Both the position numbers and the translations under genes were made by a program. The notes beneath the pieces are model-generated. The model was not told the DNA's origin. It did not search any database and saw only the letters and a list, made by a program, of their open reading frames with translations. Shown piece after piece: positions 5,530 to 5,829 of a stretch of DNA of 5,829 nucleotides (positions within the stretch are counted from its first letter, which is position 1; each line of letters begins with the position of its first letter). Source of the DNA: Lactobacillus sp. (lineage in GTDB: Bacteria > Bacillota > Bacilli > Lactobacillales > Lactobacillaceae); the NCBI GenBank assembly GCA_014803905.1, contig JAAVAW010000015.1, positions 34,875 through 40,703 on the forward strand. Reading direction: 5' to 3'.

Positions 5530-5829
5530 ATGAAATTACTTGCCATTGTAGGAACAAATGCTGATTTTGCTTATAATCGTTTAGTCGAACAATTTATGGC
5601 TAAACGTTATAAAGATCAGGCCGATATTGAAGTTTATGAAATTGCTGATTTGCCACGTTTTAAAAAAGAAGGCGAACCTGATGCTAAGGTAGAAGAATTT
5701 AGAGATAAAATTCGTAAAGCTGACGGAATTATTATTTCCACTCCGGAATATGACCATGGTATTCCGTCATCATTAAAGAGTGCCTTAGAATGGACTGGGA
5801 GCCATGCATTAGGTGATGGTAACGTAATG
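5530..5829 (+). CDS. NAD(P)H-dependent flavin reductase, second of a tandem pair (3' end outside the window)
   Basis: The frame is open from ATG 5530 to the last base of the window, 100 codons without a stop. It begins [20 protein letters not shown], the flavin-binding first strand and loop of the FMN reductase family, and holds the canonical motif [19 protein letters not shown] (70-88) with the PEY tyrosine that the first copy lacks. Its Shine-Dalgarno AAAGGAG (5516-5522) lies within the last codons of the first gene, 7 nt before the ATG, and the gap between genes is 4 nt, so both are made from one mRNA in linked amounts. The pair probably arose by duplication and may act as a hetero-oligomer, as reported for the L. 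johnsonii enzyme. About half of the protein is missing from the window. Confidence 0.9.
   Translation, partial: MKLLAIVGTNADFAYNRLVEQFMAKRYKDQADIEVYEIADLPRFKKEGEPDAKVEEFRDKIRKADGIIISTPEYDHGIPSSLKSALEWTGSHALGDGNVM

Noticed and set aside
1..5829. Mobile element, CRISPR array, tRNA, rRNA or phage signals
   Set aside because: No transposase, terminal repeats, spaced direct repeats, cloverleaf or ribosomal RNA sequence seen; base composition looks even across the window.

Overview
The window is AT-rich, with tightly packed genes, strong AGGAGG-type ribosome binding sites, GTG starts beside ATG, and short A/T-flanked terminators. With a C69 dipeptidase and a tandem pair of small flavin reductases, this points to a lactic acid bacterium, most likely the Lactobacillus acidophilus group (L. 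johnsonii or L. gasseri type). The species call is inference from gene content and protein similarity recalled from memory; no search was run.

Left part (1-2246, + strand): the 3' part of a TetR-family regulator gene cut by the window edge, then a 351-residue FtsX/MacB-type ABC permease and a 224-residue ABC ATPase. Gaps are 7 and 13 nt, and a strong bidirectional terminator follows. The order regulator-permease-ATPase and the protein sizes match the heme-efflux operon hrtRBA of Lactococcus lactis, so I read this as an HrtRBA-like exporter controlled by its own repressor.

Middle (2247-4005): a C69-family dipeptidase (PepD type) on the - strand converges on the ABC operon and shares its terminator. 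Divergent from it, across an 84-bp A/T-rich gap, lies a small acidic 80-residue protein that I do not recognise.

Right part (4006-5829, + strand): a 172-nt leader/intergenic region with two interleaved inverted repeats, a complete TetR-family regulator gene, a strong terminator, and a well-formed promoter with a perfect 14-bp palindrome at the expected transcription start. Two adjacent NAD(P)H-dependent flavin reductase paralogues follow, the second cut by the window end. In L. johnsonii NCC 533 a tandem pair of this kind (LJ_0548/LJ_0549) was shown to be the NADH-dependent flavin reductase responsible for most H2O2 production. If this is the orthologous pair, the upstream TetR and the palindrome are the natural candidates for its control circuit.

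Most of the window is ordinary, recognisable gene content. The least explained parts are the 14-bp palindrome with an extra half-site in the flavin reductase promoter, the replaced PEY tyrosine in the first reductase, the interleaved repeats in the TetR leader, and the unknown 80-residue protein.
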